Below are positions 33,534-43,645 of a stretch of DNA of 64,000 nt, one piece after another. Position 1 is the stretch's first letter. Every line of letters starts with the position of its first letter. The stretch comes from a virus: positions 1 to 64,000 of the IMG/VR virus record IMGVR_UViG_3300028392_000067; one strand, given 5' to 3'. Made by a program: the position numbers and the translations under genes. The notes beneath the pieces are model-generated. The model was not told the origin of the DNA. It saw only the letters and a list, made by a program, of their open reading frames with translations, and did not search any database.

Positions 33534-36500
33534 TTAACACTGAGTTGGGTTAATTGTCAAATTGCCAATTGTTGATTTAAATGTTGTAGTTGAGCAACTT
33601 CCACCATAATATACAAAATAAAATGTTCCTGATATTGCTGAACCATCACTATTTCTAATTACTGAAACAGTATTAGTTCCACCATCTGATAAACAACCAC
33701 CATTTGCTACAAATTTAGCATAATCAATTGAATTCAAGAAAATTTCAGGTGTACTACCTATATTTGTACAATTAGATGAACCTGCTATTTGAATTCCTGT
33801 ACCAATAGATACGAATGGATTAGTTGTCGTAGTTGTAATTGGAGCTAATGTAGTTGTTGTAGTAGTAGATGTTGTGGTAGTTGTAGTCGGAGCTAATGTG
33901 GTTGTAGATGTAGTTGTAGATGTAGTTGTAATTGGAGATGATGTAGTTGTAGTTGTGCTTGTTGGATAATAAACAATTGCAATGCCACCATTATATGTAC
34001 AATCAGAATATCTATTAATTTCTTCCATTGCAATTATATACTTATTTGTATAAGAGTCAAATACACCATAAATACAAGGATTTCCATTATAAATTTGACC
34101 ATCTGCTGCAGCACCATTATTCAATTGTTGTCTATAAGCATTTAATTTAGCTACAAAAAAAGCATTTGTATGATAAATAATACTTAATGGTTCAATACCA
34201 TTTTGGCTTAATCTACATACAACGCCCCTGTAATCATCTACAAAATAATCAGAGAAATTATTCCAAGCTAAACTAGTAGCTGCATCTCCTATACCATAAT
34301 TACCTTCATAATATTGAATCTTATTAATTAATTTATCTGTATTAGCTTGTAATGGGTTATTTGCACTATCCTTAATAATTTGAGTTAAAATAGGAACATT
34401 ACCTACCTTAAATTTTTGAAAAACTTTCAAATATCTATCTCGAACATGCAATCTCATTACATCACCAAAACTTCTATCATATTCATCAAAGTTTTCAAAA
34501 TAAAAACTATTTGTACCATTTATATTAGTGTCAACTTGATAAGATTGACTAAATCTAATTAATGTAGGGAAATATACGTTTCTTGCATTTACATCAATAA
34601 CAGACTGTCTTCCATTGCTATTCATCGTTAAATTATATGCATCATTAAAACTACTTTCAATAATTGAAATAGTCTGAGTTTGTAATATATTAACCTTCAT
34701 TTTAAATATAGAATAATAAACACTTTGTCCATCTACTGCAACCCATGCTTTTGTATGAGCAGGTATAGTAATTTTTGTAGAACATACTAAAGTATCAGAA
34801 TCTGTACCTTCTGTTCTTACAGTTGATAAAGTTTTAAATGTCTTTGTTGTAGAATCTACATAAACAATATAAAAATTAGGAATAACACTAGAAGTGGTTT
34901 TATCATAAGTAGCTCTAACACTAAAATCAATACTTAATAAAATAGTTCCAGATGTTTTATTCCAAAAAAATCCATTATCTGAAAAAGTAGGATAAGAAGC
35001 AGTATCTAATGGATATATTACATTATCTGTTTGACCAGTTATTAAATAATTATCATTACCATATGCGTAAGAATAATTTAAATTATCAGGATTCATTATT
35101 AATGAATGAAAAAGAAAAGAACTTATAGGTATTGTAACATTTTGATTACCAGCATTATAATCCCATAATGTTTGATAAAGTACATTTCTTTGTCTCCAAA
35201 ATAAATCACCATTTGTACCGCTAATAATAGCAGGAACACCAATTGGATCTGATGCAGATTGTGATTGTTCAAGTCCTATATGATATGCATTTTGAGTACC
35301 AGGATTACCAATACCAAAACATTTATTAAATTCATAAAAAAACTTTTGACTAGCATCGGAATTTATAGAATAATTATATAAAAATATCTCATAATGCCTA
35401 AACCCAACATCATTACTAAAATTAAAATTTGTTGGGTCTGCATCTACAGCATCCTGTGGATATTTAATTTTAATAAAATTACCTTGTCTTTGCCCAACTG
35501 TTGTTTCTACTAATCCTTCTGTACCTAATATTTCAAAATCAACTACATTTATAGAGGTAGGATTACCTAATGCATCATATCTTTTTAAAAATGTAATTCT
35601 ATCTCCAGGCGTAAAAGCATAAGATACAACACTTGTAGATGAACTAAATTGTTTGTTATATTCAGCAATATTAGATATATCTATATATGCAAAAGATTCT
35701 AAATTATATGTAGAAGTAACATCATTTAATGATAAAGGACTTCTAAATGCATTATTACATATCCAAAACAATCTTTTATTATAAGTAGTATTATTTGATC
35801 TTACTACTTGAAAATATCTAGCTTCTAATGGAGGTCTATTTTTAATTTGCAAAAATGTTTGAGTAAATCTAGTTCCATTATTTTTATTAGTAGTAAATGT
35901 TGCTAATTTATTTGTTTGTGTACCAATTGTTCTTCCTTGCCCATCAAAATATTGTATTCCATATTGATAACCAGAATCCCATGAATTAGCATAAACAGTA
36001 TTATTTTCAGCATTTGTTGCATAACTAATATATTTTACACCACTTGAATATAATGTAAAATCATTCGTATTTGACATTGTCAATATATTTCCAACCAATG
36101 ATACTTGACTCCAATTATGACCATTCCCAACTAATCCAGCAGATATATCTGTTAAAATAGAAGAAACAGTTTTAGGACTTGTTAAATTTTGATATGTGTA
36201 ACCAATATTAGTATAACTAGAATCTACTGCATTTATAACATATTGTCCAACAGGATTATTTAATGTAGTAACTTCACCATTAGTATTTGTACCAGTACCA
36301 TATAAGTATATTTTCAATATTTTACCAGTAGAACCACTATCTATACCATTACATGTAGCAAAAAATAAAAGTCCACAATAATCTTGAAAGAATGTTATTG
36401 GAACTGGTATATTTAATGCTGGATTAGGAGTATATGATAATAAATTCATATTTGTTTTATTATACCCTTCAGTTATTCCTGAATATAATAAAGTATTACC

Positions 36501-37472
36501 ATTAGCTAATTCAGCTGCATTTGCTTTTTGTGGAACCCAATCCTGTAATTGTGCTGTTTCTATAACATCAATCTGACCATAAATACTATCATTATAAAAC
36601 TTATAAGTATATATATCATTATCTAATATTTGATTATCAAATTTATTTAATTGTTTAATTAAATAAAAATCAGATATTACATTATTATTATCTTCTCTAA
36701 AAGCTAATTCTATTGCTTTTACATCTTTATCACCAGTTGAAAATGAAATAGAAATCCTTGCATTTAAACTTAAATCAGGATTTGTTAAACTCAATGTATT
36801 TTGTTGAGGTAAGGGAACAATACTTCTAGAGCTCCATACAGATTTTTCATTATTTTGATAAACGAATCTATAACAAAATTGGTATAATGAATTTCTTAAA
36901 TTATTTACAGTTACAATGGTATCATTTTCAAATGTAACTTTAGGTGGCATTACAGGAGGAGCTTTGGCTATTAGCAAATATTCCAACTTCCATGATGTAC
37001 CATATGTATTAAGTAAATTTATACTTTTAGGTGGATTTAATCCATCATTAAAATATAAAATATCACCCTCATCATCCCTATAAAATATATTAACTGATAA
37101 TACTTTATAAGATGGATTAAAATTCAAAATATCAACACCATTACTATCTGTTTTGCTTTGTAAAACTTTAGTAATTTTATTTGTATTTAAATCTAAATAT
37201 AAAATATTATCATAACCATTGCTATTCCAAACAAAATAATATGCTCTATTTCTTATTTTATCAGGATAAAAACCAATAACTTTATTTGTACCAGATGGTA
37301 GAGTATAAGCAACATTTGTATTACCCAATATATTAGATACTACTCTATCTTGACCTACTCCTTGAGCATCTTTAGTTATGTTTAAAGCATCAATATAGTC
37401 ATTGTTATCAATTCTATAATCTGCTACATCTAAATTTAATTTACCATTAAATGGGTTGTTTATTATTGGCAT
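33534..37472 (-). CDS. Large tail (muzzle/stabilisation-like) protein
   Basis: 1312 aa. The N-terminus (NPFNGKLNLDVADYRI, then DALNI) resembles the opening of the tail stabilisation or muzzle proteins of crAss-like podoviruses, in which a GKLNLD string is common. A long beta-rich body follows. Between about residues 1180 and 1235 is a Thr/Pro-rich linker, then a small Cys-containing C-terminal domain. It probably forms the tail tip or ring that contacts the fibres. Assignment is inference from sequence style and gene order. Confidence 0.6.
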   Translation of the reverse strand: MPIINNPFNGKLNLDVADYRIDNNDYIDALNITKDAQGVGQDRVVSNILGNTNVAYTLPSGTNKVIGFYPDKIRNRAYYFVWNSNGYDNILYLDLNTNKITKVLQSKTDSNGVDILNFNPSYKVLSVNIFYRDDEGDILYFNDGLNPPKSINLLNTYGTSWKLEYLLIAKAPPVMPPKVTFENDTIVTVNNLRNSLYQFCYRFVYQNNEKSVWSSRSIVPLPQQNTLSLTNPDLSLNARISISFSTGDKDVKAIELAFREDNNNVISDFYLIKQLNKFDNQILDNDIYTYKFYNDSIYGQIDVIETAQLQDWVPQKANAAELANGNTLLYSGITEGYNKTNMNLLSYTPNPALNIPVPITFFQDYCGLLFFATCNGIDSGSTGKILKIYLYGTGTNTNGEVTTLNNPVGQYVINAVDSSYTNIGYTYQNLTSPKTVSSILTDISAGLVGNGHNWSQVSLVGNILTMSNTNDFTLYSSGVKYISYATNAENNTVYANSWDSGYQYGIQYFDGQGRTIGTQTNKLATFTTNKNNGTRFTQTFLQIKNRPPLEARYFQVVRSNNTTYNKRLFWICNNAFRSPLSLNDVTSTYNLESFAYIDISNIAEYNKQFSSSTSVVSYAFTPGDRITFLKRYDALGNPTSINVVDFEILGTEGLVETTVGQRQGNFIKIKYPQDAVDADPTNFNFSNDVGFRHYEIFLYNYSINSDASQKFFYEFNKCFGIGNPGTQNAYHIGLEQSQSASDPIGVPAIISGTNGDLFWRQRNVLYQTLWDYNAGNQNVTIPISSFLFHSLIMNPDNLNYSYAYGNDNYLITGQTDNVIYPLDTASYPTFSDNGFFWNKTSGTILLSIDFSVRATYDKTTSSVIPNFYIVYVDSTTKTFKTLSTVRTEGTDSDTLVCSTKITIPAHTKAWVAVDGQSVYYSIFKMKVNILQTQTISIIESSFNDAYNLTMNSNGRQSVIDVNARNVYFPTLIRFSQSYQVDTNINGTNSFYFENFDEYDRSFGDVMRLHVRDRYLKVFQKFKVGNVPILTQIIKDSANNPLQANTDKLINKIQYYEGNYGIGDAATSLAWNNFSDYFVDDYRGVVCRLSQNGIEPLSIIYHTNAFFVAKLNAYRQQLNNGAAADGQIYNGNPCIYGVFDSYTNKYIIAMEEINRYSDCTYNGGIAIVYYPTSTTTTTSSPITTTSTTTSTTTLAPTTTTTTSTTTTTTLAPITTTTTNPFVSIGTGIQIAGSSNCTNIGSTPEIFLNSIDYAKFVANGGCLSDGGTNTVSVIRNSDGSAISGTFYFVYYGGSCSTTTFKSTIGNLTINPTQC

Positions 37473-37475
37473 ATG

Positions 37476-38249
37476 TTATCCCTTAACTGTCATTCTTTGA
37501 TTAGCTAAATTCCATTCGTATGTTTCATCTAAATAAAGAGGTTTAAACCTAGCATTTGCTAGTCTTCTCTCATTAAAATAGTTGTTTTTTCTATCACGTT
37601 TATCTCCTAAATTACCTTTTCTTGATGTTGGTAAATAAGCAATATCTTGCCATGCTAACCATGCAATCATAGCTTCTCTAAATTGCAATGGTATCATATA
37701 TTTTTCATCAGGATTTGGACTTGCCAAATACTCAATCATTAAATAATCATAGTAAAAATTTTGATTTAAAAGGATTACTCCATTTGAATCATCTATGCTA
37801 AATTCACCTACAAATGGGGAACCACTTGGATAACCATATACATTAGTGAAACCATATCCATCCCAATAATTATAAAATAATGGGTAATTTTGATTATACC
37901 AATCAACTAAAGTATTATCTTGAGTTAAAGCTAATCTATTTGGTTGCTGATCAGCATAATTAGTAAGTTTTCTATTAAATGTCAAAGGAATAATTTCTCC
38001 TCTTGAATTTAATACTCCTATTTTAGTATAATTTACATAATCATTAGGCAATTGAGCTGTATAATTAGTTGTATCAATTGGTACTTTAACTGTTCTTATT
38101 TTATAAAAAAAGTCTAACCCAAGCTCTTCCATACCTCTATATGCTATATTATACAATTTTGCATATTTATGTACAGATTGCTCTGATGCATCAATATAAT
38201 CGTTGATTACAGAGTCTAATGTTATATAATTTCTTTCTTGTGATGACAT
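37476..38249 (-). CDS. Putative tail or ring protein
   Basis: 257 aa with mixed helix and strand; a run of LMIEYLASPNPDEKYMIP lies near residue 175. It starts close to the GroES gene. In related podoviruses, one or two proteins of this size form the neck rings. Assigned by gene order. Confidence 0.5.
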   Translation of the reverse strand: MSSQERNYITLDSVINDYIDASEQSVHKYAKLYNIAYRGMEELGLDFFYKIRTVKVPIDTTNYTAQLPNDYVNYTKIGVLNSRGEIIPLTFNRKLTNYADQQPNRLALTQDNTLVDWYNQNYPLFYNYWDGYGFTNVYGYPSGSPFVGEFSIDDSNGVILLNQNFYYDYLMIEYLASPNPDEKYMIPLQFREAMIAWLAWQDIAYLPTSRKGNLGDKRDRKNNYFNERRLANARFKPLYLDETYEWNLANQRMTVKG

Positions 38250-38251
38250 CT

Positions 38252-38524
38252 TTAGTTATTTGAAACGTAAGATAATATATCTGATTGACGAATCAAATAA
38301 TATGGTTCGTCATTTATTAAAATTTCTTCCCCTGCGCCCTTTATGTGAAATACAATATCACCTTTTTTTGTTTCCATTTTAATATCTTTAGTCCCTTTTC
38401 CAACTTCAATAACTTCTGCTTTTGAACTTCTTTCTTGAGCAGAAGAAGGTATAAATAATCCACCTTCAGTTATTGAATCTGCAGCACATGGTTTAATTAA
38501 TACTAAATCTCTTAATGGTTTCAT
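38252..38524 (-). CDS. groES: GroES-like co-chaperonin
   Basis: 90 aa. The chaperonin-10 fold is clear: MKPLRDLVLIK start, the mobile loop with Gly-Gly-Leu-Phe-Ile-Pro (21-27 region), KGDIVFH, and a final IRQSDIL that matches the family ending (roughly, ...E-x-D-I-L-A). Typical length is about 95 aa. It would pair with host GroEL to fold a phage protein, as T4 gp31 does for the capsid protein. It is cotranscribed with ring and tail genes, not with a groEL. Confidence 0.85.
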   Translation of the reverse strand: MKPLRDLVLIKPCAADSITEGGLFIPSSAQERSSKAEVIEVGKGTKDIKMETKKGDIVFHIKGAGEEILINDEPYYLIRQSDILSYVSNN

Positions 38525-38535
38525 AATTTTATATT

Positions 38536-39168
38536 TTAATTTACATTGTCAACTCCATCATTACTTTGATCTATTACTCTAGATCTTTCAAAAGCTAATT
38601 GGGTTTTTATATATTCTACTATTGCAGGAACATAATCATCAGGCACAATTAAAGTAGATGACAAGTCAGATGAATTACCTCCGCTTATCATTCTTAAAGT
38701 AGCCTTATAATTAGATAAAGGTATAGTTGTTCTAACATATATATGCTCTCCCTCTATCCAATATAATATCTTATTCTGAATTGGCCTTATTTGTTCAATA
38801 TAAGGCACTTGATTTATACTTAAAGGAATAGCTGTTTGAGAAGTTTTCTTGTCACCAACGAACTGTAAAGTGGCAACACCTTCATTTCTACCAAGTGAGT
38901 AAGGTATTACAGGCAATAAAAGACTATAAGTAAGATTATCTACTGACTCAGGCTTTATATCTAAATTTGTAAATGTTGTATAAAAGGAGTTATTTATATA
39001 TGCAACTCCGTCCATTTGAACATTTTCTGTATAATTCTTTTTAACAACTAAACCAATAGCATCATTTAACCATTGATTAACTAGATTAAAGGTAATACTA
39101 GAATCATCAGTAGGCTGACCATTATAAATTTGCCTTAATATTCTTTCTATAAATATTTTTCTTGTCAT
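38536..39168 (-). CDS. Putative ring or connector protein
   Basis: 210 aa, with an N-terminal helix pair and a beta-rich body; the last third is helical. It shares operon and size with head-tail connector proteins. Separated by 11 bases from the GroES gene and by 1 base from the next gene. Function by neighbourhood. Confidence 0.55.
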   Translation of the reverse strand: MTRKIFIERILRQIYNGQPTDDSSITFNLVNQWLNDAIGLVVKKNYTENVQMDGVAYINNSFYTTFTNLDIKPESVDNLTYSLLLPVIPYSLGRNEGVATLQFVGDKKTSQTAIPLSINQVPYIEQIRPIQNKILYWIEGEHIYVRTTIPLSNYKATLRMISGGNSSDLSSTLIVPDDYVPAIVEYIKTQLAFERSRVIDQSNDGVDNVN

Positions 39169-39169
39169 T

Positions 39170-39880
39170 TTATTGTCCTTGTGTTGTTACCATATTAGCG
39201 TATTGTTCAACTTGAGAATTCTGTAAACTTACTCCTACTAATTTTAATATTCTAGAAATAATTTCTAATTTATCTACATCATACCACAATGGTTGTACGC
39301 TGCCAGTTGGTTGAGTAATTGGATTATATGGAATAGGATTATAAACAGGTCTTCCATTAGCATCTAAATTATATCCCCATATCACAGTAGGAGGATTACT
39401 TATATAAGTATATTTTAAATTAGTTAATGCAACAGAATTATCTGTTGTATTTGGATAAATTTTATAACCAGTATCATTTATTAAATAAATAGGATTTGTT
39501 GCTATAGGATCAATTTCACTTCTTAAATAAGAATATAAACTATCTTGTTGAACAAATCTTACTCTTTCATTAGCAGAAGTTCTAATTGAATCTGTTTGTA
39601 AATAATCAATTGGATATAAATAAATGCCTGCTGCATCTGGAGTAAAAGTTACATTTTTAATAAAAGGTGCAACTCTTTGTCTAGTATCTTCATTTTGGCT
39701 ATAACTTATTCTTGCCTGTGGTCTTCCTGGTTGATATTGTTGAAATTCTCCCAATAAATAATCCATATAGCTTATCTGAGCTTGATTAGCTAATAAATTG
39801 AACTGTGAAGGAGTCAAATAGCCATTTTGCGCTTTATTTATCGCATATTGGCATACTTGGTACATATCATTAATGTTCAT
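39170..39880 (-). CDS. Putative ring or tail-adaptor protein
   Basis: 236 aa, with an N-terminal helical region containing NINDMYQVCQYAIN and a C-terminal Gln-rich helix. Phage adaptors between portal and tail tube have this layout. Its ATG is the first after the terminator-like hairpin at 39923-39950, so it may open a new transcription unit. Confidence 0.55.
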   Translation of the reverse strand: MNINDMYQVCQYAINKAQNGYLTPSQFNLLANQAQISYMDYLLGEFQQYQPGRPQARISYSQNEDTRQRVAPFIKNVTFTPDAAGIYLYPIDYLQTDSIRTSANERVRFVQQDSLYSYLRSEIDPIATNPIYLINDTGYKIYPNTTDNSVALTNLKYTYISNPPTVIWGYNLDANGRPVYNPIPYNPITQPTGSVQPLWYDVDKLEIISRILKLVGVSLQNSQVEQYANMVTTQGQ

Positions 39881-39922
39881 GTAAAAAAATTATACCCAAA
39901 TATACAAAAATAAAAAATAAAA

Positions 39923-39950
39923 AAGCCCGTAATTTTTAGATTACAGGCTT
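39923..39950 (-). terminator. Leftward terminator
   Basis: On the minus strand, AAGCCTGTAA (39950-39941) pairs with TTACGGGCTT (39932-39923) with one mismatch, followed by an uninterrupted T/A run (TTTTTTATTTTTTATTT-like). It lies just after the stop of the gene at 39974 and before the tail genes, and so separates head genes from tail genes. Confidence 0.7.
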
Positions 39951-39973
39951 ATTTTAGATGGAAAGTAACAAAT

Positions 39974-40858
39974 TTATTGCATCTTTTTTAATTGATTCAA
40001 GAAATTAACACTATCGTCATTAGGCATTAATGCAAAATCAACTAAATATGCATTTGGAGGCGTAGCTGGAGGTATCTTACAGATAAATCCACCATCAGAA
40101 GCCCAATATGCAGATCCTGGTTTAATACCTAAGTCAATTTTACCTGAAATAATTGCATTTTTAACGATATAAGCAACTTCAACTTCTTTACTTCCAGCAC
40201 TTTGCATAAATTTTGCTGGTTGTGCTTCAGCATAAAACTCATAGTCATTTCTAAGAGCTTCAGTAGTTTTAGGTATGCTTAATTCATCAAAGAACGGAAT
40301 TCCAAGATATGTAGCATGTTTCTTCATATCCTCATCTGACTGCATAGAAGCGAACTTAATAGCCTCAATTCTAGCTATACGCTTGCTTCTTTCAAGTTCA
40401 GCCTGACGAACTGGATTCCATTCAAAAAAGGTTAATTTTCTTGTTCCTCTTTTGTTTGGATTATCAACATTAGCATTACATTTTTCTAAGAATTCAAGTG
40501 CTACAGTATCATAACTAGGAACTCTAAGTACACGATTATCAAAAATAAGAGTTCTTCTATTTGAAGAAACATAACTAGGTTCTAAACCTTTTTGATCTCT
40601 TTGATAAATAGTATCTACACCTCTAAGCAATCTGATTCTTATCATTTTTTTCTCTTGAGGGTCCCATACATCATCTGTAGCTTCCATATGATATTTACCT
40701 TTTTTGGTAGTATCACTAAGCTTAAAAATTCTAAATGATTCAGCAGAAGCCTGGTCTGGCATTCTATTTCCTGCATCTACAGATTCCTCTATTTGTCTTG
40801 TTTCTCTTGAAACATCTTCTCCTGATAAGGAGTAGTTTAAATCCTTTAAACGTGCCAT
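39974..40858 (-). CDS. Putative head protein after the capsid gene
   Basis: 294 aa, charged and helical. The first 60 residues are highly basic/acidic; Trp/Asp/Gly in the centre. It is the only gene between the capsid gene and the terminator. Equivalent slots hold head-associated or adaptor proteins. Not recognised. Confidence 0.6.
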   Translation of the reverse strand: MARLKDLNYSLSGEDVSRETRQIEESVDAGNRMPDQASAESFRIFKLSDTTKKGKYHMEATDDVWDPQEKKMIRIRLLRGVDTIYQRDQKGLEPSYVSSNRRTLIFDNRVLRVPSYDTVALEFLEKCNANVDNPNKRGTRKLTFFEWNPVRQAELERSKRIARIEAIKFASMQSDEDMKKHATYLGIPFFDELSIPKTTEALRNDYEFYAEAQPAKFMQSAGSKEVEVAYIVKNAIISGKIDLGIKPGSAYWASDGGFICKIPPATPPNAYLVDFALMPNDDSVNFLNQLKKMQ

Positions 40859-40881
40859 AAAATGGTTTTAAATGTTTAAAA

Positions 40882-40912
40882 TAAGGCAGCGACAACAATT
40901 AAGTTGCCGCCA
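40882..40912 (-). other. Hairpin downstream of the capsid gene
   Basis: GCGACAAC (40888-40895) and GTTGCCGC (near 40902-40909) pair with one mismatch around AATTAA. On the minus strand it follows the capsid stop by about 25 bases and precedes a modest T run, so it may stabilise the mRNA end or act as a partial terminator, letting the capsid be made in excess. Confidence 0.4.
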
Positions 40913-40933
40913 CCGATATTATTTTTGGTCTAA

Positions 40934-42343
40934 TTATTGACCTTGAACAATGATGAATTGGTTTGCTGCACAAACACGAGTTGAACGGTAAGTAATCATT
41001 GCGATTTGATTAGTCATTGTACCGTCAGTTGGGTTTGGAGATCCACCACCATATTGCCATACACGAATACCATTACCAACAGTTCCGCCTTTAGGTGGCT
41101 CTTGGTACATAACTGTGATATTCTTGTAAACTTGAGCTGTTTTAGCATCTTTAGTTTCACCCATTGGGTAGATTAAACCGAAATTACGGAAATAATCAAC
41201 TTGAGGAGTTAAACCAGTAGTAACTTCAGAGTTAAATTGAGGATATTTCTTAACAGATAATAAATAACCATCAATGAAAATTTCTTGGAAACCATAAGCT
41301 ACAGAAGCTTCTTTTGATTTTTCGCCTTGTCCGTAAACAAAAGCACCAGCAGGGTAAGCAGCGAAGATACCATCACTGAAGTCTTGTCTTTGGAAGATGT
41401 CAGTTAACCATGCAGATTGCTTTGCACAACCGTTAACGTCCATGATACGAGTGATTTCATGTAATTTAGCAATATCTAAAGAACCTGGAGTATAACCTAC
41501 AGTTTCACCATTTGCTACTACTTTAGGAATGATACCTTGAGCACCTGGAGAATTAGATAAACCACTGTTATTTTGGATATTACCACGCATTAATTTTGCT
41601 TCTACGTTGTTTTTAAAACGAACAAGAGTCTTATACATACCTTTGTAAGTAAACGCAGTTACACCGTTTGCAGCCATATCAGCAGAAACAGGATATTCGT
41701 AGTATGTATCAGCCATTTGAGCCAAGTCAGTATTGCTCCAACCATCACGAATTTCAGTGATATTATTGTTATACTTTTGGTCTAAATGGATTAAAGGATT
41801 GATTTGTTGAGAAGCTTCACCAGCATCTACATCACCTCCAAATAATAAAACCTCACCTGCTAATAAAGAGCCAGAACCTGCTGAAGCAAATCCTTGAGTA
41901 GATATTTTTGGACGAACTGTGAATGTGAAAGCATAAGGAGTAGTTGTGTCAATTGACAAAATCACACCCTCAATGTTGCTTGAAGCAACACGTAAAGTTT
42001 CATTAACTCTTAATGGAGATTCAGTACCACTAGCGTAGTAAGCTTCAGATCCTAAAGTTAAAGTAACAGTTGCACCTGCTGCTGCTGTAACTGTACTTGC
42101 GTTAGTTACACCTGGCATTAATTTACCTCTGTTTTCAAACCAGAAGAAATTTTGGTTTTTTACTTCTTCCATTCCACTATGAGCAGCTAACCACCAAGTA
42201 AAATCTTCGTTACCATACTTTTCAGTATAGTATTTGTAATACTGAGGAGTTAATAATTGTAAATCTACCATTAACTGGCGATTCTGGGATTGCAACGACA
42301 CTGCACCTGGTTGCAAAATATTTGAGGTTGGTATTCCAGCCAT
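40934..42343 (-). CDS. Major capsid protein
   Basis: 469 aa. Size, place (after the scaffold gene), strong codon regularity and composition (Ala/Gly/Thr-rich, few Cys) fit an HK97-fold major capsid protein. The N-terminal arm and E-loop region contain the helix LTPQYYKYYTEKYGNEDF near residues 30-50; the C-terminus ends with the strand VCAANQFIIVQGQ typical of the P-domain. It assembles with the scaffold (42387) and portal (44565). Confidence 0.75.
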   Translation of the reverse strand: MAGIPTSNILQPGAVSLQSQNRQLMVDLQLLTPQYYKYYTEKYGNEDFTWWLAAHSGMEEVKNQNFFWFENRGKLMPGVTNASTVTAAAGATVTLTLGSEAYYASGTESPLRVNETLRVASSNIEGVILSIDTTTPYAFTFTVRPKISTQGFASAGSGSLLAGEVLLFGGDVDAGEASQQINPLIHLDQKYNNNITEIRDGWSNTDLAQMADTYYEYPVSADMAANGVTAFTYKGMYKTLVRFKNNVEAKLMRGNIQNNSGLSNSPGAQGIIPKVVANGETVGYTPGSLDIAKLHEITRIMDVNGCAKQSAWLTDIFQRQDFSDGIFAAYPAGAFVYGQGEKSKEASVAYGFQEIFIDGYLLSVKKYPQFNSEVTTGLTPQVDYFRNFGLIYPMGETKDAKTAQVYKNITVMYQEPPKGGTVGNGIRVWQYGGGSPNPTDGTMTNQIAMITYRSTRVCAANQFIIVQGQ

Positions 42344-42386
42344 TTTTTTTAATTTTTAAAATAATGCTCTTGCCAAGAGCAAATAA

Positions 42387-43574
42387 TCAAGATCTAAACG
42401 CCCACATTGCCAAATCATCCATTTGCGCATTTGGACTAGGCTGTGGTGTTCCTTGAGGCGTTTTTTGATTTATAGTAACATTACCCGAATTCTTGATATA
42501 AGCTAACTTAACTTGAGATGCTGCCTCATTCACTAGTTTTTTAGAGATTTTATCAAAATTTTCTAACAAGTATATGTCTTGCATAGCTTGTTTTACATTT
42601 GGAGTTCCATCTTTGTTAAACCAACGATTTTCATAATAAGCATCTGAATCAAAATCTGAAAGCCTATTTTTTAAATCTAATTTTTCTTCTTCAGAAATAT
42701 TGAAATTAACAGGCATTTCGACATCCTCGTCCTTTACTGTTACTTCAAAACCATTGAAGTTTTTAAAATCAGATTCAAGTGTTCGTTCATAAACTTGTCT
42801 AGCTTGCATAGCCATTTCGAATGCTTCTCTACTTTGTTCTTCTTGCTGTTCAAGTCCATAAACGTCAGGTAATCTTATATCACTTTTTAATTTCTCTAAT
42901 TCTGGTCTGATAACTTTCGCATCAATAATCATTCTTTTTTCTATGAAATCTATTTCATTTTGCCAATTGCTTAACTTTTGATCATAGTCTTCATCTGTGT
43001 CTTCAAATGACTTTTCAGGTCTTTGTGGGAAATTATAATTCTGATAAAATAAAAGATCTACTTCATCATTCGTTAAATCCTGATATTTATTTTGGATATT
43101 AGTTCGAATGATATCTGCAGCTAAGTTACCATTAATTTCTGAAGTTGTCAACTTTTCAAGCTTCTTTTGTTTGTTTAAAACATCATAAATTTCATCAATT
43201 TTTCCTTCTTGAATTGCATTAAACAAGTTTCTACTTGTTTCATTTTCAAAATTAAATCCAGAATTTTTTGATTCTTTTATTTTTTTAAACTCTTGCTCTG
43301 CTTGCTCTACATTATCAAAACCAAATTTTTCTTTAACAAATTGGTTAGGATCAAATGTAGATTGTCCTGTTTCCTGAACTTGAGCCTTTTCAGGGGATGC
43401 TTCTTGTGAAGAAGTATTTTGTTGTTCTACAGGAGCACTTTGTGTTGGCTCTTGTACTTGTTGAGTAGGGGCCTCTTCTACTCTTTGTTGTGTTTGCACT
43501 TGTTGTGCATCATCCGAAAATGGATTGAAGCCTTCCGCTAGCTCAATTGGAGCTGCTCCGTTATTCTCTGGCAT
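42387..43574 (-). CDS. Scaffold-like head assembly protein
   Basis: 395 aa, strongly acidic, Gln/Glu/Asp-rich and mostly helical, with a Pro/Gln/Glu-rich start (residues 20-85) and a small C-terminal helix. This composition and the position just upstream of the capsid gene are those of a phage scaffold. It is likely removed or cut during head maturation; no protease is evident close by. Confidence 0.65.
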   Translation of the reverse strand: MPENNGAAPIELAEGFNPFSDDAQQVQTQQRVEEAPTQQVQEPTQSAPVEQQNTSSQEASPEKAQVQETGQSTFDPNQFVKEKFGFDNVEQAEQEFKKIKESKNSGFNFENETSRNLFNAIQEGKIDEIYDVLNKQKKLEKLTTSEINGNLAADIIRTNIQNKYQDLTNDEVDLLFYQNYNFPQRPEKSFEDTDEDYDQKLSNWQNEIDFIEKRMIIDAKVIRPELEKLKSDIRLPDVYGLEQQEEQSREAFEMAMQARQVYERTLESDFKNFNGFEVTVKDEDVEMPVNFNISEEEKLDLKNRLSDFDSDAYYENRWFNKDGTPNVKQAMQDIYLLENFDKISKKLVNEAASQVKLAYIKNSGNVTINQKTPQGTPQPSPNAQMDDLAMWAFRS

Positions 43575-43645
43575 AAAATGCTGATTTGGTTTCTATTTTA
43601 TATTAAAGCACACCTATATTTATATGCTCTATTTTACTTAATTAA

